A DNA stretch of 57,017 nucleotides from Amycolatopsis coloradensis (GCF_001953865.1 NZ_MQUQ01000030.1:33945-90961), one strand, 5' to 3'. Counted from the first letter of the stretch, positions 1 to 10,400 are shown. Numbers and translations: made by a program. The notes: generated by a model from the letters alone, not told the origin.

Positions 1-1
1 G

Positions 2-1939
2 ACAGACGTCGCCACGACGGAAGTCCCGCCCGCCGGTGTCCTCGAAAAGGCCAGGGCCGTCACGGCCATCGGCGAAGAGATCACCGGTGAGTGGACCTCA
101 CTGGACGACAAGGCGTTCGTGTTCCGCGTGTACGACCGGGCCGACCCGGCGCAGTACCCGCTGACCAGGACCGAGGCGTATCGCGTCTACAAACTCGAAG
201 TCGCCGACGCGTCGGCGTTCATCCGCACCGGGATCCACGAATTCGTCGGACGCGACCACGACGAGAAGATCCGGCGCGACCGTGAACTCGCGCTGGCCAG
301 GAAGGCCAGGGAGGACGCGGCGCGCTGGGCCGGGATCACCGCCGACGCCGCGATGCTCGACGGGACCGACCAGAACTTCGTCTACCAGGTCTGGAAACGC
401 GCTTCCGGGCCGAAGGTCAAGAACGGCGCTCTCGACGCCTGGGGCGGCGAAGCGGCGGACTGGAAGACGTTCATCATCACCACGATCTACGACCTGCACA
501 CGCGAGACCAGCTCGACGCCATCGAGCGTGAACGCGAGCGGGACGAAGAAGCCGCGAAGAAACTGGAATCCGACTTCGCCCGCACCAACGCGGTCAACGC
601 CGTCCCGGTCCCGCCGAACCCGGCGTGGCTCGGCCTGGCCGACGACGATTTCATCCGCGAGCTGCTCAAGACCACCCAGCTCGCCGATCCGGTCCACGCG
701 GAGGTCAAGGCCGCCGCGCTGGCCGCGTTGCAGAGCAGCGACAGGCTCGTGTGGCGGGCGTACATCGACCGCGGCGTCCACGACGCGGTCAAACGGGACG
801 GCGCCCGAGAACAGGCCGCGCGCGACGAGGCCGATCGCCAGAAGGTGCGGGACATCAGGGCGAAGGCCGAGACCTCCCGGTTGCGGCCGCGGCTGGTCCA
901 GGCCGCCGACGCGGCACTGCGGGGCACCCCCGCCGACGTGACCGCGTTCCTGCGGGACGGGCAGTTCCTGCCGCTGGCACAGTCGCTCATGGCCACCTCG
1001 CAAGGGCGGCGTGGCTACTACGTGACCGGCAACGCCGTCGGCGACGGGACCGTCGGCACCGGTGACAACCCGAACCGGCCGACGGGGACCAGGCCGTTCC
1101 CCGCGGCGAACTGGCGGGTGGTGACCGGGCTGGCCGACGCGGGCTGCTCTTCGCTGGAATCCACCCGTCAGGCGGGTGTCTACCTCCGGCAGCAGAACCT
1201 CGCGGTGAAGGTGCAGGGTCACGACGGCACAGACCAGTTCGAACTCGACGCGACCTGGTGCCCGAACCCCGTCTCGGCCCACGTCGCCTTGGAATCGAAG
1301 GCCCAGCCGGGCCGTTTCCTCCGCCATTTCCAGAACAAGCTCTGGGCGGCGGCACGGACCGGGTCCAACGCCTTCGACGGCGGCCCGTCCTTCATGGCCG
1401 ACATCGCGTGGGCGACCCGGGAACCGGACCCCGAGATCACCACGGTCCTCATGCTCCGGTGGCACAACGACGCCGCGGCCGCCGCGGCGGTGGGCACGCC
1501 CGTCGCCCCCGAGGTGTTCGAAGGCTATGACGGCAACGGGTTCCGGTACCGCGACTTCGCCAAGGGCCGGATGTACCAGCACGATCGGCTCGGACCGGCC
1601 GCGAAGTGGATGGGCTCGCCGTTCGTCGCGAGGTACGTCGCCTTCGGCGGCCTCCAGTTCTCGTTCCCGGAGACCGACCAGGAGACCCTCCCCGACGGCG
1701 CGCACCGCGTGAAGTTCCGGAACGGGGCGAGCCTCTACTGGGGCGACAAGTCGATCGAACCGAAACTCGTCTACGGCGCCATCCAGGACGAATGGATCGC
1801 CGAAGGCGGCGGGACGGGTTATCTCGGATACCCGATCAGTGACGAATACGCCGTCGAAAACGGAAGACGCAGCGACTTCCAAGGCGGCTGGATCGTGCAC
1901 TACCCGGCGACGGGGCAAACGCTGGCCTATCGCCGCTGA
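2..1939 (+). CDS. ALF-repeat / AbfB / LGFP secreted protein, 5' partial
   Basis: The reading frame is open from the first bases of the window, so the start and signal peptide lie upstream; 645 residues are visible. The N-terminal half carries ALF-type helical repeats and a related motif seen twice (FVFRVYDRA, NFVYQVWKRA, each followed by a W..FI segment). Visible residues about 380-480 resemble an AbfB arabinofuranose-binding beta-trefoil (SLESTRQAGVYLRQQNL, then ALESKAQPGRFLRHF). The last 140 residues carry LGFP-type repeats (YLGYPISDEY...GRRSDFQGGWI). It is a paralogue of the proteins at 3111 and 5277. AbfB modules bind arabinofuranosyl chains and LGFP repeats occur in actinobacterial wall proteins, so I infer an extracellular, wall-associated binding protein. 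No catalytic domain is visible. Confidence 0.85.
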   Translation, partial: TDVATTEVPPAGVLEKARAVTAIGEEITGEWTSLDDKAFVFRVYDRADPAQYPLTRTEAYRVYKLEVADASAFIRTGIHEFVGRDHDEKIRRDRELALARKAREDAARWAGITADAAMLDGTDQNFVYQVWKRASGPKVKNGALDAWGGEAADWKTFIITTIYDLHTRDQLDAIERERERDEEAAKKLESDFARTNAVNAVPVPPNPAWLGLADDDFIRELLKTTQLADPVHAEVKAAALAALQSSDRLVWRAYIDRGVHDAVKRDGAREQAARDEADRQKVRDIRAKAETSRLRPRLVQAADAALRGTPADVTAFLRDGQFLPLAQSLMATSQGRRGYYVTGNAVGDGTVGTGDNPNRPTGTRPFPAANWRVVTGLADAGCSSLESTRQAGVYLRQQNLAVKVQGHDGTDQFELDATWCPNPVSAHVALESKAQPGRFLRHFQNKLWAAARTGSNAFDGGPSFMADIAWATREPDPEITTVLMLRWHNDAAAAAAVGTPVAPEVFEGYDGNGFRYRDFAKGRMYQHDRLGPAAKWMGSPFVARYVAFGGLQFSFPETDQETLPDGAHRVKFRNGASLYWGDKSIEPKLVYGAIQDEWIAEGGGTGYLGYPISDEYAVENGRRSDFQGGWIVHYPATGQTLAYRR

Positions 1940-1994
1940 CCCTTTCCACCCACAACCGAATATCCATTCTGCACCGAAGTGATTGGGGGCTTCC

Positions 1995-3074
1995 GTGTAT
2001 CAACGAATGCTGTCCTGCGCCTTGTGCGCGGCCGTCCTGTTCACCGGGACGGTCTCCGTTCCGGCGGCGGGCGCGGCCGTGCCGGGCGTCGTCTCGGTCT
2101 CGGCCTCGACGCCGGGTGAGATCGCCCGGCGAGAAGTGCTGTACCACGCGAAATACGGCGTATACGCGACGGTGAAGACCGACGCGTGGGTGGCGCTGCT
2201 GAGCGAGGATCCGGACGCGGCGGCCATCGAATTCCTGCGTCTTCCCGACGGCGGTCTCGTCTTCGCGAAGGAAAGGGCACAGAACCTCGACAAACGCAAC
2301 ATCGATTTCCTGAACAGGCTGTTGGAAACGCACACCCGGCAGTATTCGCCGGAGGTCCACCAGGCGGCCACGTACTACCTGACCCAGCCGCCGTCGAAAC
2401 GCGAAGAGTTCTGCCACGGCGGCGGTTACGAGGCCGCCAAGGCCCGCGACCTGAAGTTCCGCGCCGATCTCGGAGAGCAGAAACGGGCGCTGGTCGAGGA
2501 GGACCGCCACTACATCCGGATGCTGGCGCAGAACGATCCCGGCGCGCAGGTGCGCTTCGCCGCTTCTTACGCCGTCCGGACGGGAGCGACCGACGACGAC
2601 CTGACCGACTTCTTCGCCTGGGGCTGGGCACACGCGGCGCGGCTGGACATCGAGTCGTTCCGTGAGCGGGTGCTGGACCAGAACCAGCAGTGGCTGCACA
2701 CCATCGCGCGGCTGATCACCGCCGCGGAAGCCGCGGAGAAGGCCGCCAGGGAGACCGAGGGCGAAGCCGGGAAAGAAGCCAGGGACAAGGCCGCCGCGGC
2801 CTGGCGGAACGTCGGCACGCAGGCCACACCCGCACAGTCCAAATGGGAGGAGGCGCGTGATTTCTCGCGGCGGCAGGCCGAAACCTGGCGCGCCATCCTG
2901 CTCGCGGCCCAGCAGGCGCAGAACCAGAACTGGAACGCGATGATCGACCCCGCGAAGGCGACCGAGGCCGATTGGGAGAACAACCGCTCGATGGCGCTCG
3001 ACCAGGCCGCGTACTGGGAATCGCTGCTGCGGCAGGCACTCGAAGGCGAACAGCGGGTCAAGAACCCGAGCTGA
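1995..3074 (+). CDS. Small secreted ALF-type helical protein
   Basis: This 359-aa protein starts with a signal peptide (hydrophobic core CALCAAVLFTGTV, Ala-x-Ala exit near AAGAA). I chose GTG 1995 over TTG 1983 because a GGGGG ribosome site sits six bases upstream, as for the downstream gene at 7459. The mature part is entirely helical, with ALF-like units (WVALLSEDPDAAAIEFLRLP, and around FAASYAVRTGATDDDLTDFF) and then a charged Ala/Glu/Arg helix. It lacks AbfB, LGFP or a toxin-like tail. It looks like a short form of the N-terminal region of the deaminase protein at 7459. It lies 55 bp after the preceding paralogue and 36 bp before the next gene, so it is probably co-transcribed with them. 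Its function is unknown. Confidence 0.8.
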   Translation: MYQRMLSCALCAAVLFTGTVSVPAAGAAVPGVVSVSASTPGEIARREVLYHAKYGVYATVKTDAWVALLSEDPDAAAIEFLRLPDGGLVFAKERAQNLDKRNIDFLNRLLETHTRQYSPEVHQAATYYLTQPPSKREEFCHGGGYEAAKARDLKFRADLGEQKRALVEEDRHYIRMLAQNDPGAQVRFAASYAVRTGATDDDLTDFFAWGWAHAARLDIESFRERVLDQNQQWLHTIARLITAAEAAEKAARETEGEAGKEARDKAAAAWRNVGTQATPAQSKWEEARDFSRRQAETWRAILLAAQQAQNQNWNAMIDPAKATEADWENNRSMALDQAAYWESLLRQALEGEQRVKNPS

Positions 3075-3110
3075 TCACGACCGTCTCTCTCGAGAAAAAG
3101 GAACTGGGGT

Positions 3111-5195
3111 ATGCGAAGAACGACTATGTCCACGTCACGGTTGAGCCGTGGCCTGGCGGTGGCCACCGTCGCCGCCGCCTTCTCCGGACTGCTGGGCGTT
3201 CCCGCCCACGCGGCCGAACCACCGCCGGGGCAGGCCGTGCCGCCGGCGATCCCGACGGCCGAACCCGACGTCGGCTCGACCACCATTCCCGCCGCCACGC
3301 AACGGGAGAAGTTCGACGCCGTCAACGCCATCCACGTCGGGGAACCGACCGACGACTGGCTCCGGCTGTCCGACAAGAACTTCGTCTTCCGGATCTACGA
3401 CAAGATCGGTATCGACAAGTTCCCCCGCACCAAGGCCGAGGCCTCCCGGGTCTACGGGCTCACCGTGCCCGACGCCTCGGTGTTCATCCGGACCGGCGTC
3501 CACGAATTCGTCCAGCGCGATCAGGACGAGCAGGTGCTGCGCGACGCCGAAAAGCAGCATCGCGTCACCACCCGGATGAAGGCGATCGAGAACGCGCACA
3601 TCGCCCCGGACCCGGCGATGCTCGACCTGACCGACCGGAACTTCGTGTTCCAGGTCTTCAGCCGGGCCACCACCGGGAGCAAGGTCAAGGCGGGCGCCGC
3701 CACCGCGTACCAGGGTGACGCCGCCGTGTGGAAGACCTTCATCGAGGTCACCGTCCTCGAACTCGCCGAGCAGGACGACTTCGCCGCCATCGAAAAGGCG
3801 CGTCAGCAGAGCGAGGAAGAGGCACAGCGCGTCGAGCGCGAGCTCAAACGGCGTTCGGCGGTGGCCGCCATCCCCGCCACCTTCCAGACCGTTTGGCTGC
3901 AGGCACCCGACGACGTCTTTATCCGCGAACTGCTGCGTCTTCCCGAACTCGCGGTCCCGGCGAACGTCGAGATCAAGGACGCCGCCGATCTCGCTTCGCG
4001 CAGCACTGATCCGGCCGTGTGGCGGACGTTCGTCAACACCGGCCTCAAGGAGGCGGCGGACCGGGGCAAGGCCCGCCGCGAACGCGAGGAGGACGAGGCG
4101 AACCGCCGTGTCGTCCGGGAGATCAGGACCAGGGCGGAGAACGGCGGTGTCCGGCCCCGGCTGGTCGCGGCCGCCGACACCGCGCTCACCGGTTCGCGCG
4201 CCGACGTCGTCGCGTTCCTGCGCGAGGGCCAGTACCAGGTGCTGAACCAGTCGCTCCAGACCGTGACCCCCGGGGTGAAGGGCTGGTACGTGCACTCCGG
4301 CGGCGGCGACGCCTGGATCACCCCCGGGCAGGCCGGTACCGACGGCACCAAACCGCTGCCGTACGCGACGTGGAAGGTCGCGAACGGGCTCGCCGACCCG
4401 CTCTGCTACTCCTTCGAATCCGTCGACCGCGCCGGGAACTACCTCCGGCAGCAGGACTTCCGGGTCAAACTGCACGGCAACGACGGCACGGACGCGTTCA
4501 AACGGGACGCGACCTGGTGCCCGAAGCGCACCGGCTGGGGCATCGCGCTGGAGTCGAAGGCGCAGCCGGGCCGGGTCCTGCGGCACGTCGACGCGCAGCT
4601 GTGGGTCGCGCAACCCGGCGGTGGCAACTGGTTCGACACCGAACGGCTGTTCAACGAGGACTCGGGCTGGAAGGTCGTCGCCCCCAACCCCGAGGTCTCC
4701 ACGCCGCTGATGCTGGGCTGGTACAACGACGACCAGTTGCGTGCCCTGGCCGGGAACCCGAAGGCCGCCGAGGTCCACGACGCCGGCGTCCGCTACCGGG
4801 ATTTCCAGAACGGGCGCGTCTACTGGGGCCCGGAGACCGGCGCCAGGTTCGTCACGGGCGAGGTCCACACGCGGTATCTGGCCTTGGGCGGGCACAAATG
4901 GCTGCTGCCGCTGACCCATCAGGTCTCCGGGAGCGGTTCGGCGAAGATCTCGCTGCAGCAGGGTGTCGCGATCTACTGGACCCCGGCGACCGGGGCCAAG
5001 CTCGTGATGGGCGCCATCCGCGGCAAATGGGATTCGCTCGGCGCGGAGACCGGTCAGCTCGGTTTCCCGACCAGCGACGAGTACGACATCCCCGGCGGAC
5101 GCCGCAGTGATTTCCAGAACGGCTGGTCCATCAGCTGGAACGCGGCCGACGGCGAAATGAAGGTATTCCGCCGCGTGGTCGTTCCCGTGGGCTGA
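3111..5195 (+). CDS. ALF-repeat / AbfB / LGFP secreted protein
   Basis: A 694-aa protein with a signal peptide (RGLAVATVAAAFSGLLGV, cleavage near AHA). Residues about 65-390 hold ALF-type repeats, including two copies of the NFVFRIYDKI / NFVFQVFSRA motif and two short AdTALTGsraDVvaFLReG-like units. Residues about 430-525 form an AbfB-like trefoil (SFESVDRAGNYLRQQDF and ALESKAQPGRVLRHV). Residues 560-690 are LGFP repeats (QLGFPTSDEYD...GRRSDFQNGW). It shares its first four residues and architecture with the protein at 5277, which indicates tandem duplication. AGGAACTGGGG precedes the ATG. A GC hairpin with a pyrimidine tail follows the stop. I infer cell-wall or arabinan binding outside the cell; no enzyme motif is visible. 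Confidence 0.85.
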   Translation: MRRTTMSTSRLSRGLAVATVAAAFSGLLGVPAHAAEPPPGQAVPPAIPTAEPDVGSTTIPAATQREKFDAVNAIHVGEPTDDWLRLSDKNFVFRIYDKIGIDKFPRTKAEASRVYGLTVPDASVFIRTGVHEFVQRDQDEQVLRDAEKQHRVTTRMKAIENAHIAPDPAMLDLTDRNFVFQVFSRATTGSKVKAGAATAYQGDAAVWKTFIEVTVLELAEQDDFAAIEKARQQSEEEAQRVERELKRRSAVAAIPATFQTVWLQAPDDVFIRELLRLPELAVPANVEIKDAADLASRSTDPAVWRTFVNTGLKEAADRGKARREREEDEANRRVVREIRTRAENGGVRPRLVAAADTALTGSRADVVAFLREGQYQVLNQSLQTVTPGVKGWYVHSGGGDAWITPGQAGTDGTKPLPYATWKVANGLADPLCYSFESVDRAGNYLRQQDFRVKLHGNDGTDAFKRDATWCPKRTGWGIALESKAQPGRVLRHVDAQLWVAQPGGGNWFDTERLFNEDSGWKVVAPNPEVSTPLMLGWYNDDQLRALAGNPKAAEVHDAGVRYRDFQNGRVYWGPETGARFVTGEVHTRYLALGGHKWLLPLTHQVSGSGSAKISLQQGVAIYWTPATGAKLVMGAIRGKWDSLGAETGQLGFPTSDEYDIPGGRRSDFQNGWSISWNAADGEMKVFRRVVVPVG

Positions 5196-5208
5196 GTTCG
5201 GCCCGAAT

Positions 5209-5250
5209 CCGGCCGGGGACCGGGAGTCCCGTTCCCCGGCCGGTCTTTCC
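5209..5250 (+). terminator. Stem-loop between ALF paralogues
   Basis: Arms 5209-5219 and 5232-5242 (CCGGCCGGGGA / TCCCCGGCCGG) form an 11-bp perfect stem with a 12-nt loop, followed by TCTTTCCC. It sits 14 bp after the stop of the upstream paralogue and 35 bp before the next ATG. It looks like an intrinsic terminator or attenuator within the array. Confidence 0.65.
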
Positions 5251-5276
5251 CTTCTCCTCGACGAAGGTATTCCGAA

Positions 5277-7385
5277 ATGCGAAGAACACTGGGGAACACC
5301 GGAAAACTGACCCGGACGCTCGCGATCCTGACCGTCGCCACCGCGCTGACCGGTCTGGTCACCCCGGCGGCCGCGAGCGCCGCACCGCCGCCGCCCGCGC
5401 CCGGGGTCCCGTTGGAGAGCCCGGACGCGACGGCGGCCGAACTCCCCGCCGCGACCGAACTGGAAAAGGTCAGGGCGGTCCACGAGATCGAGGTCGGCGA
5501 GGCGACGCCGGAATGGCGCAACGCCACCGACATGAACTTCGTCTTCAAGGTCTTCGACCGGATCAACGGCACCGATTTCCCGCTCACCAAGGAAGAGTCG
5601 TACCGCGTCTACCGGATCATGGTGCAGACGCCCACCGCGCCGGACGCGACGGCGTTCATCCGCACCGGGGTCTTCGACTTCGCCGCGCGGGACCGGATCG
5701 AACGGCAGCGCCGCCAGGACGCGTGGAACGAGACCGTCCGCGTCCGGCGGGAGGCGCTGATCGACGCCGAACTCGCCTACGACGACGTCATCCTCAACGA
5801 CAACGACCAGAACTTCGTCTACAAGGTCTACCAACGGGCTCCGGCGGGCACCAAGCTCAAGCTCGGTGCCCTCGACGCCTTCGGTGGCGACGCGGCGGTC
5901 TGGAAGGACTTCATCGAGAACAAGATCCGGGAGCTGCACCATCAGGACCAGCTCGACTACATCGAGCGGGAGAAGCAGAAGGGCGAGGAAGAAGGCCGAC
6001 GCGCCGAAGCGGTCGCGGCCAAGAAGGACGCCTGCCACAAGATCCCGGTCGTCGCCGTCGCGAGCTGGCTGCTGCTGCCCGACGACGACTTCATCCGGGA
6101 ACTGCTGAAGACGCCGGAGCTGACCGACCCCGCGCACCGCGAGATCAAGAACGCGGCGAACGCCGCCTTGATCGCCGGGGCGGCGGACTGGACGCGGTTC
6201 ATCGTCACCGGCATCGGCGAGGCCCGTGCCCGCGACGATGCCCGGATCCTGCGCGAGCGTGAGGAAGCCGACCGGCAGAAGGTGCGGGACATCAAGACGA
6301 AGGCCGACGCGAGCAGGGTGCGCCCGCGGCTCTCGGCCGCGGCGGCTTCGGTCGCGGCGACCGGGACCTGGGACCAGGTCAAGGACTTCCTCGCCAAGGG
6401 CCAGTACCTTCCGCTGGAGCAGGGTTTCTCGGGAGTGACCGTGAACACCCGCGGCTGGCACGTGCGCAGCGGTGGAGGCGACGCGTGGGCGACTCCGGGG
6501 ACGCAGCCGGCGAACACCGTCACCGCTCCGCTCGGCGAGGCCAGCTGGAAGGTCGTCACCGGGCTCGCGGACGCGAACTGCTTCTCGCTCGAATCGGCCA
6601 CCCGGGTCGGCAGTTATCTGCGGGTCGCGCCGAACCTTCGGGTCCAGCTCGCGGGCAACGACGGCACCGACGGGTTCAAGCTCAACGCGACCTGGTGCGC
6701 GCGGCCGGGCCTGGACAACAGCGCGGGCAACGTGAGCCTGCAGTCGAAGGCGCACCCCGGCCGGTACCTGCGGCAGTACTGGGGCGAGCTGTGGGCCGCG
6801 CACGGCCAGAGCGCCGAGAACAACTTCGACACCACGGGCAATTACGCGACCGACGCGTCGTGGAGGACCGTCGACCCGAACCCGAACATCTCCACGAAGA
6901 TCGACCTCCGGCTGCTCAACGAGGACTGGTGGCGCGAGTACTTCGGGCCCGCGGTGACGCCGGAGTACATCGAGAACGGGGTGCGGGTGCGGAAGTTCCA
7001 GAACGGCGCGGCCTTCTGGAACCCTTCACTGGGGCCGAAGAACATCCTGTACCCGGTCCTGACCAAATACTGGTCCATGGGCGGGCACAAGGTCCCCGCC
7101 AACCTGCCCATCGTCGACAATCTCTTCCTCCCGGACGGGGTCGGCAGGGCGACCCATCTCGAAAGCGGCCGGTCCATCTATTGGAGTCCCGGCACGGATT
7201 CGCGGCTGATCTACGGCGCCATCCGCGATCTCTGGGAAAAGATGGGCTGGGAACGGAGCTGGCTCGGCTATCCCATCTCCGACGAGATGGACGTCCCGGG
7301 TGAACCCGGGAAACGCCGGAGCATGTTCCAGTTCGGCAACATCGATCACACCGCCCAGAAGGGCGCGTGGGCGTACGCCAGGTGA
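5277..7385 (+). CDS. ALF-repeat / AbfB / LGFP secreted protein
   Basis: A 702-aa protein with a signal peptide (TLAILTVATALTGLV, cleavage near ASA). The order is again helical ALF-type repeats (residues about 60-395, with NFVFKVFDRI and NFVYKVYQRA), an AbfB-like module (about 435-530; SLESATRVGSYLRV and SLQSKAHPGRYLRQY) and a LGFP region (566-700; SWLGYPISDEMD). It differs from its two paralogues mainly in the loop lengths of the C-terminal modules. It probably sits at the cell surface. The array of three could present different carbohydrate specificities, which is inference. A 14-bp perfect hairpin follows directly. Confidence 0.85.
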   Translation: MRRTLGNTGKLTRTLAILTVATALTGLVTPAAASAAPPPPAPGVPLESPDATAAELPAATELEKVRAVHEIEVGEATPEWRNATDMNFVFKVFDRINGTDFPLTKEESYRVYRIMVQTPTAPDATAFIRTGVFDFAARDRIERQRRQDAWNETVRVRREALIDAELAYDDVILNDNDQNFVYKVYQRAPAGTKLKLGALDAFGGDAAVWKDFIENKIRELHHQDQLDYIEREKQKGEEEGRRAEAVAAKKDACHKIPVVAVASWLLLPDDDFIRELLKTPELTDPAHREIKNAANAALIAGAADWTRFIVTGIGEARARDDARILREREEADRQKVRDIKTKADASRVRPRLSAAAASVAATGTWDQVKDFLAKGQYLPLEQGFSGVTVNTRGWHVRSGGGDAWATPGTQPANTVTAPLGEASWKVVTGLADANCFSLESATRVGSYLRVAPNLRVQLAGNDGTDGFKLNATWCARPGLDNSAGNVSLQSKAHPGRYLRQYWGELWAAHGQSAENNFDTTGNYATDASWRTVDPNPNISTKIDLRLLNEDWWREYFGPAVTPEYIENGVRVRKFQNGAAFWNPSLGPKNILYPVLTKYWSMGGHKVPANLPIVDNLFLPDGVGRATHLESGRSIYWSPGTDSRLIYGAIRDLWEKMGWERSWLGYPISDEMDVPGEPGKRRSMFQFGNIDHTAQKGAWAYAR

Positions 7386-7389
7386 CACC

Positions 7390-7430
7390 GGTGGCCTCGC
7401 CGGGAAACCGGCGAGGCCACCTTTCCTTTC
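7390..7430 (+). terminator. Perfect 14-bp GAAA-loop terminator
   Basis: Arms 7390-7403 and 7408-7421 (GGTGGCCTCGCCGG and its complement) enclose a GAAA tetraloop and are followed by TTTCCTTT. It lies five bases after the stop of the upstream gene and 38 bases before the start of the deaminase gene. Expression of the toxin-like gene may therefore need its own promoter or readthrough. Confidence 0.8.
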
Positions 7431-7458
7431 CGGGAAACGAAGACTTCTGGGGGTTCAG

Positions 7459-10400
7459 ATGTCCCAACCCAAACACGCGCTGAGAGCGCTCGTCCTTTTC
7501 TTGGTCCTGACCGTTTTCGCCGGGCTGATCCAGCCCGGTTCCGCGTCGGCCGACGATCCACCACCTGTCACCCCGCCACCGACGTCGCCCGCGCGGCCGA
7601 TGCCGGAGGACCCGTATCGCAACTGGGACGGACAGGCGGGTGTCCCCTCCCTCGTCGGCGAACCGTTCGTCCGTCAGATCGTCGCCGACCACGCGGAACT
7701 GGCGGAGGAGCCGGAGGTCCGCGAAGCCGCCGCGGCCGCGCTGGCCGCCGGAACCGCCACCGCGCTGGAGGAATTCCTCGAACAAGGTCTCGACGCGGCC
7801 AGAGCCCGCGCCGCGGCACGCGTGGCCGAAACAGCGAGGCAGAACCGGGTCACCATCCAGGCGATGGCCGGCACCGGCGGCCCGATCTTCAAGGCCGAAG
7901 TCCAGCGGGTGCTGGCGGGCACCGACACCGATCGCGAGCAGTTCCTGGCCTACGGCAAGGAGATCGCGCAGGAACGGGACACGCAGATCGCCGCCGGGAC
8001 CCAGGCCAGGGCCGACCAGCTGCGCGCGCGGGTCACCGCCCTGCTCGGCGTCGCCGGGCACCACGTGAAGACCGCGGCGCAAGCCGCGATCGACGCCGGT
8101 GACGCGGCGATCGCCGAATTCCTCAACACCGGCTACCTGGCCGCCGCGCGGCGCGACGCCGAAGATCGCGACAAGCAGATCCGCGACCAGGAGGCCGCCG
8201 AACGCGCGGCCGACCAGCTGGGTGATCTCGCCCGGCGGTCCGCCAGGGCGATGACCGCGCGCGGACAGCTCGTGGTGGCGCACGGCGACGCGCTGCGGGC
8301 GCTGCAGCGGGTCGCCAACGCGATGGTGCAGGCGGGCAACGAAGCCCGTAAGGCCAAGCAGATCCTCGACGCCAACGACGCGGCGGGGAATCACCCGGCG
8401 GATTCGTTCACCCTCGTCAAGACCGAAGCCGCGCGTCAGGTGGCCAACGCCCGCACCGCGTCGACCGACGCCGTCGGCGCCGCCGAACGCGCGGGTGTCC
8501 AGGCCGCCGAACTCATCGCCGCCGGGCTGCCCTACGGCACGCAATGGGGCGACATGGCCCGGGGAATGGCCGCGGCCGCCCAGGGCGCCGTGCACGCTTC
8601 GGAGACCGCGCAGCACGCGATCGACGCCACCGAGGCGACCGATCAGGCCCGCAACGCGCAGGAACGGGCGGAGCGGCACGCGGAACAGGCACGTCAGTGG
8701 GGCCTGCACGCCGAACAGCACGCGCAGGCCGCCAAAGCGGTCGCCGATGCCGCGGCCGCACAGGCCGCGGCGGCCAAGGACGCCGCCGTCCGCGCCAAAT
8801 CCGCTCGCGAACAGGCGGAAACCGCGGCCGAGGCGGCCAAGGCGGCCGCGGACCGGACCCGCGGGCACCGGGAGGAGGCGCAACGCCAGCGGGACCGGGC
8901 GAAGAACGCCCGGCAGGTCGCCGAGGCGGAACGCGTCAACGCGGCCAACGCGCGACAGCGTGCCGACCAGGCCGCGGCGGAAGCACGACGGCAGCGCGGC
9001 GAGGCCCAGCGTCAGGCCGGAATCGCCGAGGACGCCAACCAGCGGGCGCAACACCAAGAGCGGCTCGCGAGCGACGCCGAACAGCGGGCGGTCACCGAGG
9101 AAGGCAACGCGCGGACGGCCCGTGACAACGCCTACGCGGCCGAGCAGCGCAAGCAGTCGGCCCAGGCCAAGGCGGACGCGCTCACGGCGGCCGAGGCGGC
9201 GGCCCGCGGGACGACGGCCGAGGGCGACGCGCGCCGGGCGGCCGACTCGGCCCGTGCCGAGGCGGGACAGGCCGCCTCGGCGGCTTCCGCGGCACGGGAC
9301 GCGGCAAACCGGGCGACCGGGGCGGCCGTGGTCGCCAGGGAAGCGGCGACCGAGTCGACCCGGGCCGCGGCCCGGGCACGCGCGGCCGCGCAGGAGGCCA
9401 AGGCAGCGGCCGCGGCTTCGGACAGGGCAGCGGGCCAGGCTGAGTCGTCGGCCGCGGAAACGCACCAGCACGCGACCCTGGCCAACGTCAAAGCCAGCGA
9501 AGCGACCTTGGAGGAGACCAAGGCGGCCGAGGCCGCGCGTTCGGCCGTCCAGCTGGCCGAGCAGGCGTCCCAGGAGGCGATGCGGTCGCTGATGGCGGCG
9601 GAACGGACCCGGGCCGAGGCCGACGCGGCCTTCAACGAGTCGGTTTCGGCGGCCACGCAGGCGTCCGTCGCGCTCCGGGCGTCCACGGCGGCGAGCTCTT
9701 CGTCGGCGGCCATCACCGATCCGGCGAACACCGCGATCCGGGTCGTCGCGCCGTACGCGGGCACGGACATCGACGCGGACTTCGTCATCCTGGTCGCGAG
9801 CCAGGCCAGGGCCGTCGGCGACGAACAGGCGAGGGCGGCGCGGGAACGGGCCACCGAAGCCCAGCTGGCCGCCGAGCGTGCCGCCGAGGCCGCCAGGCGA
9901 GCGGCGGAGACGGTGAAACCCGCCTTCGAAGCCGCGGCACGGGCGGCGTCGTCGGCCGCGGCGGCCGCGAATTCCGCCGCGGAGGCACAGGAAGCGGCCG
10001 CACGCGCGGCGGCCGAAGGAGCACTCGCCCGAGCGGCCGGCGAACGGGCGAACGCGTCCGACGCGGCCGCCAGGGCCGACGCGCAGACCGCCAGGGCCGC
10101 CGCCAACGAGGCGAACGCCGACGCGGCCATCGCGGGCCGGAGCGCGGCGGCGGCCGAGCGGGATGCCCAGGCCGCCCGTGACGCCGCGGGCCGGGCCGAG
10201 AACGACGCGCGGCTGGCCAGGGAAGCGGCGACGAACGCCGAAAGGTCGGCGGCCGAGGCCAGGGACGCCGCCGACCGGGCGGAGGAGCACGCCCGCAACG
10301 CCGCCGCCGCGGCCGAGAGGGCGAGGCAGAGCGCGACCGAGGCCCAGCAGGCCGCGGACCGCGCCGAAGAACGGCAACGTCAGGAAGAGGAGGAAGCACG

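Noticed and set aside
7300..7458. Upstream GTG start for the deaminase protein
   Set aside because: It overlaps the previous gene and the terminator; ATG 7459 begins a clear signal peptide behind a ribosome site.
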